Shown: positions 36,569 through 43,430, counted from the first letter of the stretch. The stretch is 64,000 nt of DNA from Phenylobacterium aquaticum (GCF_947378715.1 NZ_CANCLE010000001.1:19365-83364), one strand, 5' to 3'. Notes: generated by a model from the sequence alone, not told the origin. Made by a program: numbers and translations.

Positions 36569-37246
36569 ATGTTCCAGCTCCCCGACCTGCCCTACGACCA
36601 CGCCGCGCTTGAACCGGTGATCTCGCGCGCGACCATGCGCCTGCACCACGACAAGCATCACAAGGCCTATGTCGACGCGCTCAACACCCTGGTCGCCGAA
36701 CAGCGCTTGGCGCCCACAAGCCTTGAGACCCTGATCGCCAGGGCGGCGGGCGATCCGGCCCAGACCAAGCTGGCCAACAACGCCGGCCAGGCCTGGAACC
36801 ACGCCTTCTTCTGGACGGCCATGTCGCCCCGACGCCAGACGCCGAGCGGCGCCCTGGCCCAGGCAATCACGGCGGCGTTCGGCGACCTGGAGGGCCTGAA
36901 GACCGCCATGGTGGAGACCGGCGCGGCGCATTTCGGCTCCGGCTGGGTTTGGCTGGCCGCCGACGGCGCGGACCTCAAGGTCATCGCCACCCATGACGGC
37001 GACCCGCTGATCACCCATGCCGGCCTGACCCCCCTGATGGTCTGCGACCTCTGGGAGCACGCCTATTATCTGGATCACCAGAACGACCGGAAGGGCTATC
37101 TCGACGCCTGGTTCGAGGCCCTGGCCAACTGGGCCTTCGCCCAGGACCAGTACGCGACGACCACCGGCCTCGGCCAGGGCTGGAGATTCCCAGAGCCCCA
37201 GGAGCTTGGCGGTGGAACGGCCGTGGCCGGCGGACGTTCGCTCTAG
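36569..37246 (+). CDS. sodB: Iron/manganese superoxide dismutase
   Basis: 225 residues. The Fe/Mn-SOD ligands are seen: His in RLHHDKHHKAYV (near 27), His in WNHAFFW (near 70), and Asp and His in VCDLWEHAYYLDHQN (near 155-160). FWTAM and GSGWVWL are family features. It dismutes superoxide in the cytoplasm. The C-terminus is some 30 residues longer than E. coli SodB and ends in a glycine-rich tail (ELGGGTAVAGG). That tail overlaps the EcfG promoter of the next gene, so the coding sequence there serves two purposes. Metal preference (Fe or Mn) is not settled by sequence. Confidence 0.93.
   Translation: MFQLPDLPYDHAALEPVISRATMRLHHDKHHKAYVDALNTLVAEQRLAPTSLETLIARAAGDPAQTKLANNAGQAWNHAFFWTAMSPRRQTPSGALAQAITAAFGDLEGLKTAMVETGAAHFGSGWVWLAADGADLKVIATHDGDPLITHAGLTPLMVCDLWEHAYYLDHQNDRKGYLDAWFEALANWAFAQDQYATTTGLGQGWRFPEPQELGGGTAVAGGRSL
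37214..37238 (+). promoter_or_regulatory. EcfG-type promoter inside the 3' end of sodB
   Basis: GGAAC at 37214-37218, 16 bases, CGTT at 37235-37238: a perfect alphaproteobacterial general stress promoter. It lies within the last codons of sodB, about 33 bases before the DUF1328 start codon. Confidence 0.8.
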
Positions 37247-37270
37247 GTTGGATAATCAAGGAGAGTAGTC

Positions 37271-37441
37271 ATGCTGAGCTGGGCCCTGACCTTCCTGGTG
37301 GTCGCCCTCATCGCCGGCCTTCTGGGCTTCACCGGCATCGCTGGCGCTGCGATTGGCGTCGCCAAGATCCTGTTCTTCGTCTTCCTGGTGCTGTTCGTCG
37401 TCAGTCTGATCTCGCACATGGTGCGCGGTCGCCCCGTCTGA
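37271..37441 (+). CDS. DUF1328 small membrane protein (YtjA-type), copy 1
   Basis: 56 residues ([20 protein letters not shown] to MVRGRPV) with two membrane helices and the [16 protein letters not shown] hinge of the DUF1328 family. An AAGGAGAG site precedes the ATG. The function is unknown; members are often induced by general stress. A paralogue sits at 41375-41548 and each has its own perfect EcfG site. Confidence 0.88.
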   Translation: MLSWALTFLVVALIAGLLGFTGIAGAAIGVAKILFFVFLVLFVVSLISHMVRGRPV

Positions 37442-37465
37442 CTGCGCCGTTCCCCGAAACGCTTG

Positions 37466-37495
37466 AACGCGCCTCCGCTTCCCCGGGGGCGCGTT
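37466..37495 (+). terminator. Likely terminator between DUF1328 and the phosphoesterase gene
   Basis: AACGCGCC (37466-37473) pairs with GGCGCGTT (37488-37495), the stem ending in GTTTCAG. It lies between two convergent genes and may work for the plus-strand transcript; the T-run is short. Confidence 0.45.
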
Positions 37496-38272
37496 TCAGT
37501 GTCGGGAGAGCCCCCAGCTGCGTAGCGGCTGGAACCCCTGGCCCGTCCAGCCCTGGGCCACGACCCGCAACTCATCGGCCTCGATCTCGATCAGGTTGAA
37601 GCTGGCGGGACAGCCCCGCTCCCGTGTCGACAAGGTGCCCGCCCCCACCGCCGCCGTGCGCCCCGCAAAGGGATAGGGCAGGACGAAGGGCGCGTGCACA
37701 TGGCCGGACAGCACCAACGCCACCCCAGCCTCAGCCAGGCGCTGGGCGGCGGCGGGGCCACCCCAGACCCGGCCCGTCATCGGCCCCCCGATCATCTCCA
37801 TCAGCGGGTGATGACAGACCAGGAGACGGACGGCGTCGACCGGCCTCAAGGCGAACCAGTCCAGGGCGGCGTCGACCTGGCGCGGAGAGATCTGGCCCTT
37901 GGACCAGTTGGCGCGGGGTTGGACGCCTCGGGCGGTGTTGAGGCCGTAGACCGCCAGGCCGGGCCCGCTCCAGGTCACCGCCTCGGCCGGACCTATGGCC
38001 CGCTCGTAGCGGCCGAAGGGGCTGAACAGCCGCTCGGCCCAGGCCAGATAGGGGGTGTCGTGGTTGCCCGGGACCACCAGTCGCGCGGCAGGCAGATCCT
38101 GGAGCCAGGCGGCGGCGGCGGCGAATTCCGCCGGCTCGCCGAACCGGGTCAGGTCGCCGGAGACGATGGTCAGGTCCGGCGCCAGGGCCCGGACCAGATC
38201 GGAGGCGGCGGCGAGCGCCGGGGCGTTCTCGTCGCCGAAATGAATGTCGGAGAGGTGGGCCATGCGGATCAT
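37496..38272 (-). CDS. Metallophosphoesterase (calcineurin-like, CpdA-related)
   Basis: 258 residues. Metal-binding motifs: HLSDIHFGDE near 6-15, VSGDLTRFGEP near 36, VPGNHDTPYL near 68, CHHPL near 151 and GHVHAP near 194. This is the cyclic-nucleotide phosphodiesterase-like branch; the substrate is not certain. Its start overlaps the upstream DAG-kinase gene by 4 bases, so the two are coupled, and the operon seems to begin at the EcfG promoter ahead of the 39151-39504 gene. Confidence 0.88.
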   Translation of the reverse strand: MIRMAHLSDIHFGDENAPALAAASDLVRALAPDLTIVSGDLTRFGEPAEFAAAAAWLQDLPAARLVVPGNHDTPYLAWAERLFSPFGRYERAIGPAEAVTWSGPGLAVYGLNTARGVQPRANWSKGQISPRQVDAALDWFALRPVDAVRLLVCHHPLMEMIGGPMTGRVWGGPAAAQRLAEAGVALVLSGHVHAPFVLPYPFAGRTAAVGAGTLSTRERGCPASFNLIEIEADELRVVAQGWTGQGFQPLRSWGLSRH

Positions 38273-39144
38273 CCCGCCACACTGGGCGCCAATACCCGCA
38301 CGACCACCGGCCGCCAGCCGATCCGGACCCGGGCCGACAGCCGCACGGGCTCGCCGTCCAGCAGGGCCGGCAGTCCCCGGGCCGCCCAGACCGCCGCTGA
38401 TCGGCAGGGCCAGGAGGTGGCGGCAGGGTCGCGCCGCCAGTCCCCCAGCATGGCGTTGAAGCCCAGCCGGAAGGCTTCCGCCGCCCCGGCCGGGTCAAGG
38501 ACCACGGCCTCCATCACCTGGTCGGCGTCGGCCAGCAGGCTGGAGCCCGCCGGACAGAGGAAGGCGATGGCCTCGGACTTGCCGCGACCACCCTCGCCCA
38601 GGGCATAGCGCAGTCGCCCGGAAAAGGCCCGGCGCAGGGCAAGGCGCGCCCTGGTCCAGGCGAGGTCCAGGCGTCCATGGCGCACCGCCTCGCGCGCCGG
38701 CGCCCACAGGGCGGGGGCGCCCAGGATGGCGGCGACCAGGAACAGGCGCCCCTCCGCCTCGCCACCGCCCAAGGGACGGACTTCGCCGTCCACAAGGATG
38801 GCCTCCAGGGCGTCGCGCCAGGACCGGTCGCCATAGATGGCGCGGGGCAGCATGTTCATGGTGCCGCCGGGCAGGGGCGCCAGGACAGGGCCGTCCGCGC
38901 CACAGAGCTCGGCGGCGGCCCGCGCCGTGCCGTCACCGGCCAGGACGATCAGCAGGTCGGGTTGGGCGGCCACGGCGCGCCTGAGGATGTCCATCAGGTC
39001 GCCGTCCTGCGGCGACCGCACCATGGCCTCGACGCCGTGGGCGGCGAGGATCTGGCGGGCGGCTTCAGGCGCGTCCAGGCCGACCCCGCCCGAGGCGGTG
39101 TTGACCACCATCTCGACGCGCTTGAATGGAAAACTTGCGACCAT
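38269..39144 (-). CDS. Diacylglycerol kinase-family lipid kinase
   Basis: 291 residues with the DAGK_cat features: MVVNTASGGVG at the start, LAGDGTARAAAEL near 68-80 (GDGT nucleotide-binding), and PLPGGTMNMLPRAIYG near 91-106. It phosphorylates diacylglycerol or a related lipid. The gene follows the small membrane-protein gene by 6 bases and precedes the phosphoesterase with a 4-base overlap, so a membrane-lipid stress operon is likely. Substrate specificity is not visible. Confidence 0.88.
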   Translation of the reverse strand: MVASFPFKRVEMVVNTASGGVGLDAPEAARQILAAHGVEAMVRSPQDGDLMDILRRAVAAQPDLLIVLAGDGTARAAAELCGADGPVLAPLPGGTMNMLPRAIYGDRSWRDALEAILVDGEVRPLGGGEAEGRLFLVAAILGAPALWAPAREAVRHGRLDLAWTRARLALRRAFSGRLRYALGEGGRGKSEAIAFLCPAGSSLLADADQVMEAVVLDPAGAAEAFRLGFNAMLGDWRRDPAATSWPCRSAAVWAARGLPALLDGEPVRLSARVRIGWRPVVVRVLAPSVAG

Positions 39145-39150
39145 ACGGAC

Positions 39151-39504
39151 TTAGCGGGCCTTGTCGTCGGCGGGCTTCAGGCTCTGGCCGACATCCTTGA
39201 TGGCGTCGCCTGCGCCGCCGGCCGCATCCCGGACGGCGGGTTCAGCCTTGTCGGCGGCCACGGCCAGGCCCTGGTCGACCACGTCGCCACTGCGGGCGAA
39301 GGAGCCTTCCTTGGCGGCCAGGACCAGGACCACCGCGCCCAGGGCGGCGGCCCCGAAGGTCAGGCCCATCAGGATCGGATGGCGCTTGCGAGCCTTGCGC
39401 TCATCCTTGCGGCCACGGTCATAGGCCGCCGCGATCTCGCGGGTGTGGTCGGGGGCTTTTCCGTCGGCGTGAGCGGCGAGTGGGCGCTTGCGGGTCCAGA
39501 ACAT
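39151..39504 (-). CDS. Hypothetical membrane protein, likely general-stress target
   Basis: 117 residues from the ATG at 39504 (GGAGA site upstream). A basic N-terminus (FWTRKRPLAAHADGKAPDH) and the RGRKDERKARKRH patch lead into one membrane helix (PILMGLTFGAAALGAVVLVLAA, about 44-65), then a soluble charged helical tail (AGGAGDAIKDVGQSLKP). I do not recognise a family. A perfect EcfG promoter precedes it, and it heads the operon with the lipid-kinase and phosphoesterase genes. Confidence 0.75.
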   Translation of the reverse strand: MFWTRKRPLAAHADGKAPDHTREIAAAYDRGRKDERKARKRHPILMGLTFGAAALGAVVLVLAAKEGSFARSGDVVDQGLAVAADKAEPAVRDAAGGAGDAIKDVGQSLKPADDKAR

Positions 39505-39538
39505 GTCGCGGTCTCCGGGATTAAGGTTCAGCCTGTTC

Positions 39539-39563
39539 AACGGCGCAGGTTGGCGGGGGTTCC
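39539..39563 (-). promoter_or_regulatory. EcfG-type promoter of the membrane protein / DAG kinase / phosphoesterase operon
   Basis: On the minus strand: GGAAC (39563-39559), 16 bases, CGTT (39542-39539), 35 bases before the start of the 117-residue membrane-protein gene. It is divergent from a second perfect site 4 bases away. Confidence 0.8.
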
Positions 39564-39566
39564 GCC

Positions 39567-39591
39567 GGAACCTTGACCGGGCCACGGCGTT
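39567..39591 (+). promoter_or_regulatory. EcfG-type promoter of the OmpA-like lipoprotein gene
   Basis: GGAAC at 39567-39571, 16 bases, CGTT at 39588-39591. It stands 33 bases before the GTG at 39624, which supports that start and places the earlier in-frame ATG at 39594 near the expected transcript start. Confidence 0.8.
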
Positions 39592-39623
39592 GCATGCTCA
39601 AGGTTGTGACCGAGGGTGAGACT

Positions 39624-40067
39624 GTGAACCGACTGTGGAAACTGAGCTTGGCGGCCGCCCTGGCGGTCCAGGCGGCCGGGTGCGCCAGCCTGCCGGCGCG
39701 GATGGCGATGCGCCCTCCGGTCTGCGGCGACATGCGCGTGCAGATCTATTTCGAACCCGATTCGGCCGAGGTCACCGACGAGGGCCGGGCCGTGATTTCC
39801 GCCGCCTCGAGCCAGGCGAAGACCTGCAAGGTCGACCGGGTGTCGGTGCTGGGCCTGGCCGATGCGGCCGGGACGCCGCAGGCCAATCTTGAGCTGTCCC
39901 AGCGCCGGGCCGACGCTGTGGGCAAGGTGCTCGCCGCCAACGGCCTGCCCTCAGCGCAATTCGACAAGACGGCCGCAGGTCAAGCCGGCGCAGTGACGGC
40001 CTCCGGCGACATCCGGCCCCTGCGCCGCCGCGCCGACGTGGTCCTGGAACTGTCCCGCCCGCACTGA
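39624..40067 (+). CDS. OmpA-like lipoprotein
   Basis: 147 residues from the GTG at 39624 (GAGGGTGAG just upstream). A lipoprotein signal (VNRLWKLSLAAALAVQAAGCAS) is followed by an OmpA-C-like peptidoglycan-associating domain (VQIYFEPDSAEVTDEGRAVI to VLAANGL, about 40-110). The acid/hydroxyl pattern of the OmpA-C fold is present (the usual NxxLSxxRAxxVxxxL appears as LELSQRRADAVGKVL). It probably tethers the outer membrane to peptidoglycan under stress. A longer frame from 39573 starts inside the promoter and was rejected. Confidence 0.78.
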   Translation: MNRLWKLSLAAALAVQAAGCASLPARMAMRPPVCGDMRVQIYFEPDSAEVTDEGRAVISAASSQAKTCKVDRVSVLGLADAAGTPQANLELSQRRADAVGKVLAANGLPSAQFDKTAAGQAGAVTASGDIRPLRRRADVVLELSRPH

Positions 40068-40093
40068 AGCCGCGCCCCCCTATTTCCAGAAAA

Positions 40094-40202
40094 GAGTGGG
40101 CGGACCGGTGGTCCGCGCCCCCCAATTTCTAAAAAGAGTGGGCGGACCGGTGGTCCGCGCCCCCCAATTTCTAAAAAGAATGGGCGGACCGGTGGTCCGC
40201 CC
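40094..40202. repeat. Three tandem 42-bp hairpin repeats
   Basis: Units begin at 40094, 40136 and 40178, spaced exactly 42 bases, with a partial copy just before. Each has the dyad GCGGACC-GGT-GGTCCGC; copy three extends to a perfect 9-bp stem (GGGCGGACC with GGTCCGCCC). On the minus strand each stem is followed 4-5 bases later by TTTTT, so each unit resembles an intrinsic terminator for leftward transcripts. It lies between two convergent genes. The differences between copies are two or three bases. Confidence 0.8.
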
Positions 40203-40228
40203 AGGCGTCGTCATCGAGAAAGAGGGGG

Positions 40229-40291
40229 TGCGGAGGCGGCAGACCGGCGTGTCCGCCGGTCACAAGTCGGGGGGGCGTCGCCGCCTCCGCA
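40229..40291. repeat. Large inverted repeat with nested hairpin
   Basis: TGCGGAGGCGGC at 40229-40240 pairs perfectly with GCCGCCTCCGCA at 40280-40291. Inside it ACCGGC (40243-40248) pairs with GCCGGT (40255-40260). It follows the tandem repeats and precedes the end of the PRC-barrel gene, so it may form a stable RNA structure or end of transcript. Confidence 0.55.
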
Positions 40292-40354
40292 GCTAGAAAA
40301 CGAAGACCCGCGAGAAGTGTTCCCGCCCTGGGTGAAGTTTTTTCGCGCGGCGTC

Positions 40355-40699
40355 TCAGGCGCCGGGATCATCCAGCAGCACGGCGGGCATGGATTCGAAC
40401 TCCGCCTTGCTGAGCGGCGTGGTGAAGCCGGCCCCGTCGGCCGCAAGTCCGCTGATCGCCAGGCTGCGCAGGCCGGCGGACGGGTGACCTTGCACCCGCA
40501 CCAGCACCTGGGCCGGCCGGCCCCGGGCGTCCAGCACCACCTTCTCGATCACCCCCAGCACCACGCCCTTGACGTCATGCACGGTGCGACCCTGGAGCGC
40601 CGGAGCGTCCAGGACTTGCGCCTGGGCGGCGGCGAGCGGTGCGGCGGCGAGAGGCGCCGCCAAAAGGACGGCCGCGAGGGCGAGGCGATGCATGGTCAT
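40355..40699 (-). CDS. Exported PRC-barrel-domain protein
   Basis: 114 residues with a signal peptide (LALAAVLLAAPLAAAPLAAAQA) and a PRC-barrel-like domain (GRTVHDVKGVVLGVIEKVVLDARGRPAQVLVRVQG to the C-terminus). PRC-barrels bind partner proteins or RNA; in envelope forms the role is unknown. The start may be the second Met, 6 bases further in, because of an AGGG site 9 bases before it. No EcfG motif was found on this side, and it lies between the tandem hairpins and the small-protein genes. Confidence 0.72.
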   Translation of the reverse strand: MTMHRLALAAVLLAAPLAAAPLAAAQAQVLDAPALQGRTVHDVKGVVLGVIEKVVLDARGRPAQVLVRVQGHPSAGLRSLAISGLAADGAGFTTPLSKAEFESMPAVLLDDPGA

Positions 40700-40784
40700 G
40701 AGCCCTAGTCGGGCGCTCCGTGGGAGTCAGGCCAAGTCGTAGTCTGAGCCAAGCTCTAATCCAAGACTGTGGCGCGGGCGCGGC

Positions 40785-40809
40785 GGAACACTCCGCCCGG
40801 CAAGACGTT
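40785..40809 (+). promoter_or_regulatory. EcfG-type promoter of two small membrane-protein genes
   Basis: GGAAC at 40785-40789, 16 bases, CGTT at 40806-40809, 45 bases before the first ATG at 40854. Confidence 0.8.
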
Positions 40810-40853
40810 AACAGGATGCGGGCGTGCGGCTCGCGCCTTGAAGGGCCTTGCCG

Positions 40854-41045
40854 ATGACGCCTGGCATCGAGATTTTCAGTTATGGACCTGGCCCTGCGGC
40901 CAGCCATGGTTCGCGCCGCCGCCGGCTGACCGCCATACTGGTCGTGCTGGGGATCGCCGCCGCCGGCGGTTTGATCGGTCGCCTGTCGCATCCCGCCGAC
41001 AGCGCCCACATGGTCGCCGGCCCCTATAGCTATTTCCCGAGTTGA
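40854..41045 (+). CDS. Small one-helix membrane protein, EcfG-promoter driven
   Basis: 63 residues from the ATG at 40854 (MTPGIEIFSYGPGPAASHG), then a basic patch SRRRRLTAIL and a hydrophobic helix LTAILVVLGIAAAGGLIGRL (about 24-43), ending HPADSAHMVAGPYSYFPS. A GAAGGG site lies upstream. I do not recognise a family. The perfect general-stress promoter 45 bases upstream is the main evidence that it is a real gene. Confidence 0.65.
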   Translation: MTPGIEIFSYGPGPAASHGSRRRRLTAILVVLGIAAAGGLIGRLSHPADSAHMVAGPYSYFPS

Positions 41046-41083
41046 ACGTCCGGATCGGCGCATCTCATGGCGGAGTCAGGCCC

Positions 41084-41281
41084 ATGTCCTTTTCGCTGAA
41101 CGACGCCCCGCACCTGGGGCTGAACGCCGCGCGGGCGCGTCAGGCCCGCTATGGCCGCCCGGTCCTTTGGGTGCTGCTGTTCTCGACACTCCTGGCGGCG
41201 CTCGCCCTGTTCGGCGCCTTGAGCCATCACGGCCCGCGACTGGCCGGCGGAGCCCCCGCCCAGGCTGCGCCGGCGCGCTGA
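41084..41281 (+). CDS. Small one-helix membrane protein
   Basis: 65 residues from the ATG at 41084 (GGAG site 8 bases before). MSFSLNDAPHLGLNAARAR leads to one membrane helix (VLWVLLFSTLLAALALFGAL, about 28-47) and a short Pro/Ala tail. No family recognised. It follows the preceding small gene by 38 bases, in the same direction, so they may share the EcfG promoter. A second hairpin-like sequence follows the stop. Confidence 0.6.
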   Translation: MSFSLNDAPHLGLNAARARQARYGRPVLWVLLFSTLLAALALFGALSHHGPRLAGGAPAQAAPAR

Positions 41282-41320
41282 CCTTCCCCGGGCTGGCTTT
41301 TCTCGCCCCCAACATGCGAA

Positions 41321-41342
41321 CGGCCGCCCGAGCGGGCGGCCG
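41321..41342. terminator. Perfect palindrome, possible bidirectional terminator
   Basis: CGGCCGCCC-GAGC-GGGCGGCCG, a perfect 9-bp stem between the small-protein genes and the convergent DUF1328 gene. It lacks a long T-run, so the terminator call is tentative. Confidence 0.4.
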
Positions 41343-41374
41343 CGTCTTCATGGGATGGTGGTCTCAGGATGAGG

Positions 41375-41548
41375 CTAGATCACCGACTGGCCCCGCACCG
41401 CGCGGATGACGAAGCTCGCCACCAACAGCACCAGGAACAGCACGAACAGGATCTTCGCCACCGAGGCGGCGATCCCCGCCAGTCCGACAAAGCCCAGCAC
41501 GCCGGCGATCACGGCGAGAATGGCGAAGGTCAGGGCCCAACCCAGCAT
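41375..41548 (-). CDS. DUF1328 small membrane protein (YtjA-type), copy 2
   Basis: 57 residues from the ATG at 41548 ([20 protein letters not shown]), chosen over the one four codons earlier because of a GGAG site 7 bases away and the match with copy 1 (MLSWALTF). Two membrane helices and the [21 protein letters not shown] family core. A perfect EcfG promoter lies 46 bases upstream. Together with copy 1 this shows a duplicated, separately stress-regulated family. Confidence 0.87.
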   Translation of the reverse strand: MLGWALTFAILAVIAGVLGFVGLAGIAASVAKILFVLFLVLLVASFVIRAVRGQSVI

Positions 41549-41593
41549 CGGCGTCTCCATGAGCTTGAGGCGTGATCGCCTCCGTGTCGCGAA

Positions 41594-41618
41594 AACGCCG
41601 CCGCGAGCGATGGGTTCC
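41594..41618 (-). promoter_or_regulatory. EcfG-type promoter of DUF1328 copy 2
   Basis: On the minus strand: GGAAC (41618-41614), 16 bases, CGTT (41597-41594). It lies in the gap after the phyR stop (phyR ends at 41627), 46 bases before the DUF1328 start. Confidence 0.8.
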
Positions 41619-41626
41619 GTCGCCGG

Positions 41627-42424
41627 TCAGGCGGCCTGACGGGCGTTGCGGGGATGAAAGAACAGCGCCTGGCCAATGGCCGCCTTCACCGTCTCCGGCT
41701 GGAACGGCTTGGTGATCAGGAAGGTCGGCTCGGGACGTTCCCCGGTCAGCAGACGCTCCGGGAAGGCGGTGATGAAGATCACCGGCACATCGTTGCGGGC
41801 CAGGATATCCTTCACCGCGTCAATGCCCGACGACCCGTCGGCCAGCTGGATGTCGGCCAGGACCAGGCCCGGGGTCTTGCGGGCCACGGCCTCAAGAGCC
41901 TCGGTGCGGGTCGCGGCGATGTCCACCACGGTGTGGCCCAGCTCGGTGACCAGGGCCTCGATGTCGGCGGCGATCACCGGCTCGTCCTCGATGATCAGCA
42001 CGTCGGTGGCCAGCTCTGCGTCGATCTCGACCTGGGCGGCGGCGATCAGATGTTCGACCTCTCCAAACTCGACGCCCAGGATATGGGCGGCCTCGGAGGG
42101 GGTGAAGCCTTCCAGGGCGGTGAGCAGGAAGGCCTGTCGCGAGCGGGGCGCAATGCGCATCAGCCGCCGACCCGCGTCCTGCGGACCCGAGCCGTCATCG
42201 GTGACGTCTTCCAGCCGCGCGCCGGTGGAGCACCAGATGGCATGGAACACCTGATAGAGGGCGACGCGGGGGGTCAGGGCCGGTTCCAGCACGCGTTCGC
42301 CCGCGGCCAGGGCTTCCAGGGAGACCCGCACATACTGGTCACCCGTGGACTGATCACCGGTCAGGGCCCGGGCGTAACGGCGGACATAGGGCAGATGCGG
42401 CGCCAGGCGAGCAAGAAGACTCAA
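41627..42424 (-). CDS. phyR: PhyR, general stress anti-anti-sigma response regulator
   Basis: 265 residues from the TTG at 42424 (LSLLARLAPHLPYVRRYARALTG), which gives the family's standard N-terminus and follows GGAGGGG at an 8-base spacing; an ATG 15 codons upstream is possible. A sigma-like domain (about 1-130, with ALEGFTPSEAAHILGVEFGEVEHL) precedes a receiver domain with VLIIEDEPVIAADIE, acceptor Asp in LVLADIQLADG, and TKPFQPE. When phosphorylated, the sigma-like domain binds NepR and releases EcfG. It is divergent from nepR-ecfG with a shared palindromic promoter element. Confidence 0.95.
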   Translation of the reverse strand: MSLLARLAPHLPYVRRYARALTGDQSTGDQYVRVSLEALAAGERVLEPALTPRVALYQVFHAIWCSTGARLEDVTDDGSGPQDAGRRLMRIAPRSRQAFLLTALEGFTPSEAAHILGVEFGEVEHLIAAAQVEIDAELATDVLIIEDEPVIAADIEALVTELGHTVVDIAATRTEALEAVARKTPGLVLADIQLADGSSGIDAVKDILARNDVPVIFITAFPERLLTGERPEPTFLITKPFQPETVKAAIGQALFFHPRNARQAA

Positions 42425-42497
42425 AGGAAAACCCCTCCCATCAGACACGGACGAGCCAGCGGGCCGCACGCGACCCAGGCTTCACCATAGACCCGGA

Positions 42498-42522
42498 AAC
42501 GCCTGCCTAGGGAACCGGTTCC
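42498..42522 (-). promoter_or_regulatory. EcfG-type promoter of phyR
   Basis: On the minus strand: GGAAC (42522-42518), 16 bases, CGTT (42501-42498), about 74 bases before the TTG start. It overlaps the opposite promoter through the palindrome GGAACCGGTTCC at 42511-42522. Confidence 0.85.
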
Positions 42523-42536
42523 CACAGACCGGCGTT
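42511..42536 (+). promoter_or_regulatory. EcfG-type promoter of nepR-ecfG
   Basis: GGAAC at 42511-42515, 17 bases, CGTT at 42533-42536, 53 bases before the nepR ATG. The two -35 elements form one 12-base palindrome, so only one polymerase is likely to occupy the region at a time. Confidence 0.85.
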
Positions 42537-42588
42537 TTCTGCACAGTGGAGTTTGAATCGCGGGAACCCGCGTGGGAGCTGGGCGTTG

Positions 42589-42834
42589 ATGGGCGACGAG
42601 GATCAACCGAGGGGGCAGGGTCCGCGACGGCGGAACGTCGAACACATGATCGATCAACAACCCACCGACCCGACCCGACGCGGCTCTGCGGCGCTCGATG
42701 AAGCGCGCCTGCGCCAGCACGCCATCGGCGTGCGCCTGCGCCAGATGTTCGACGAGGTGGTCAATGAGCCGGTGCCGGACGAGTTCCTGGACATTCTGCG
42801 CAAGGCCGACCAGACGCCGCCGGAGAAGGGCTGA
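42589..42834 (+). CDS. nepR: NepR anti-sigma factor
   Basis: 81 residues from the ATG at 42589 (GGGAGC site at 9 bases). The NepR core helix region (GVRLRQMFDEVVNEPVPDE through LDILRKAD) lies near 46-75. It holds EcfG inactive and is captured by phosphorylated PhyR. The TGA stop shares one base with the ecfG ATG. The N-terminal 35 residues are charged and probably disordered, as in relatives. A shorter form could begin at the Met near 42643. Confidence 0.92.
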   Translation: MGDEDQPRGQGPRRRNVEHMIDQQPTDPTRRGSAALDEARLRQHAIGVRLRQMFDEVVNEPVPDEFLDILRKADQTPPEKG

Positions 42835-43430
42835 TGACCGACGCCGCCCCAGATCGCGCGGCAGATCCGGATCAGGCGTTCAAGCGTGAGCTGGTCGGCC
42901 TGATTCCCCACCTGCGCGCCTTCGCCCGCACCCTCACCGGCAACCCCACCGCCGCCGATGATCTGGCGCAGGACGCCATGATGAAGGCCTGGGACGCCCG
43001 GGCCAGCTATCAGATGGGCACCAATATGAAGGCCTGGACCTTCATGATCCTGCGCAACCAGTTCTATTCCGAGAAGCGCCGCGCCTGGCGCCAGGTCCAG
43101 CTCGACCAGGAGTCGGCCGAGCGGACGCTGGTGGCGATCGACGATCCCGCCTCGCCGCTGGCCCTGGACGAATTGCGCCTGGGCCTGGCCATGCTGCCCG
43201 CCGAACAGCGCGAGGCCCTGGTCCTGGTCGGGGCAGGCGGCTTCGCCTATGAAGAAGCGGCGGACATCTGCGGCGTCGCGGTGGGCACGGTGAAGAGCCG
43301 GGTCAGCCGGGCGCGCCGCGCCCTGCACGCCATTCTGGAGGACGGCTCCTATGAGCGCGACGGCGCTCCCGCGGGCGACGCCATGCGGGCCATCCTGGCT
43401 GACGCGGAGCGACTCAGCGTCGTCAGATAG
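42834..43430 (+). CDS. ecfG: EcfG / SigT, general stress ECF sigma factor
   Basis: 198 residues. Region 2 (FARTLTGNPTAADDLAQDAMMKAWDARASY then MKAWTFMILRNQFYSEKRR) and region 4 (LPAEQREALVLVGAGGFAYEEAADICGVAVGTVKSRVSRARRAL) are clear and match the ECF15/EcfG group. It recognises GGAAC-N16-CGTT promoters, of which several are found nearby. Its ATG overlaps the nepR stop, so it is made in step with its antagonist. The gene ends 3 bases before the kinase gene. Confidence 0.94.
   Translation: MTDAAPDRAADPDQAFKRELVGLIPHLRAFARTLTGNPTAADDLAQDAMMKAWDARASYQMGTNMKAWTFMILRNQFYSEKRRAWRQVQLDQESAERTLVAIDDPASPLALDELRLGLAMLPAEQREALVLVGAGGFAYEEAADICGVAVGTVKSRVSRARRALHAILEDGSYERDGAPAGDAMRAILADAERLSVVR

Noticed and set aside
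40094..40202. CRISPR array.
   Set aside because: The 42-base units follow each other without unique spacers, contain a perfect dyad and there are no cas genes; this is a tandem repeat.
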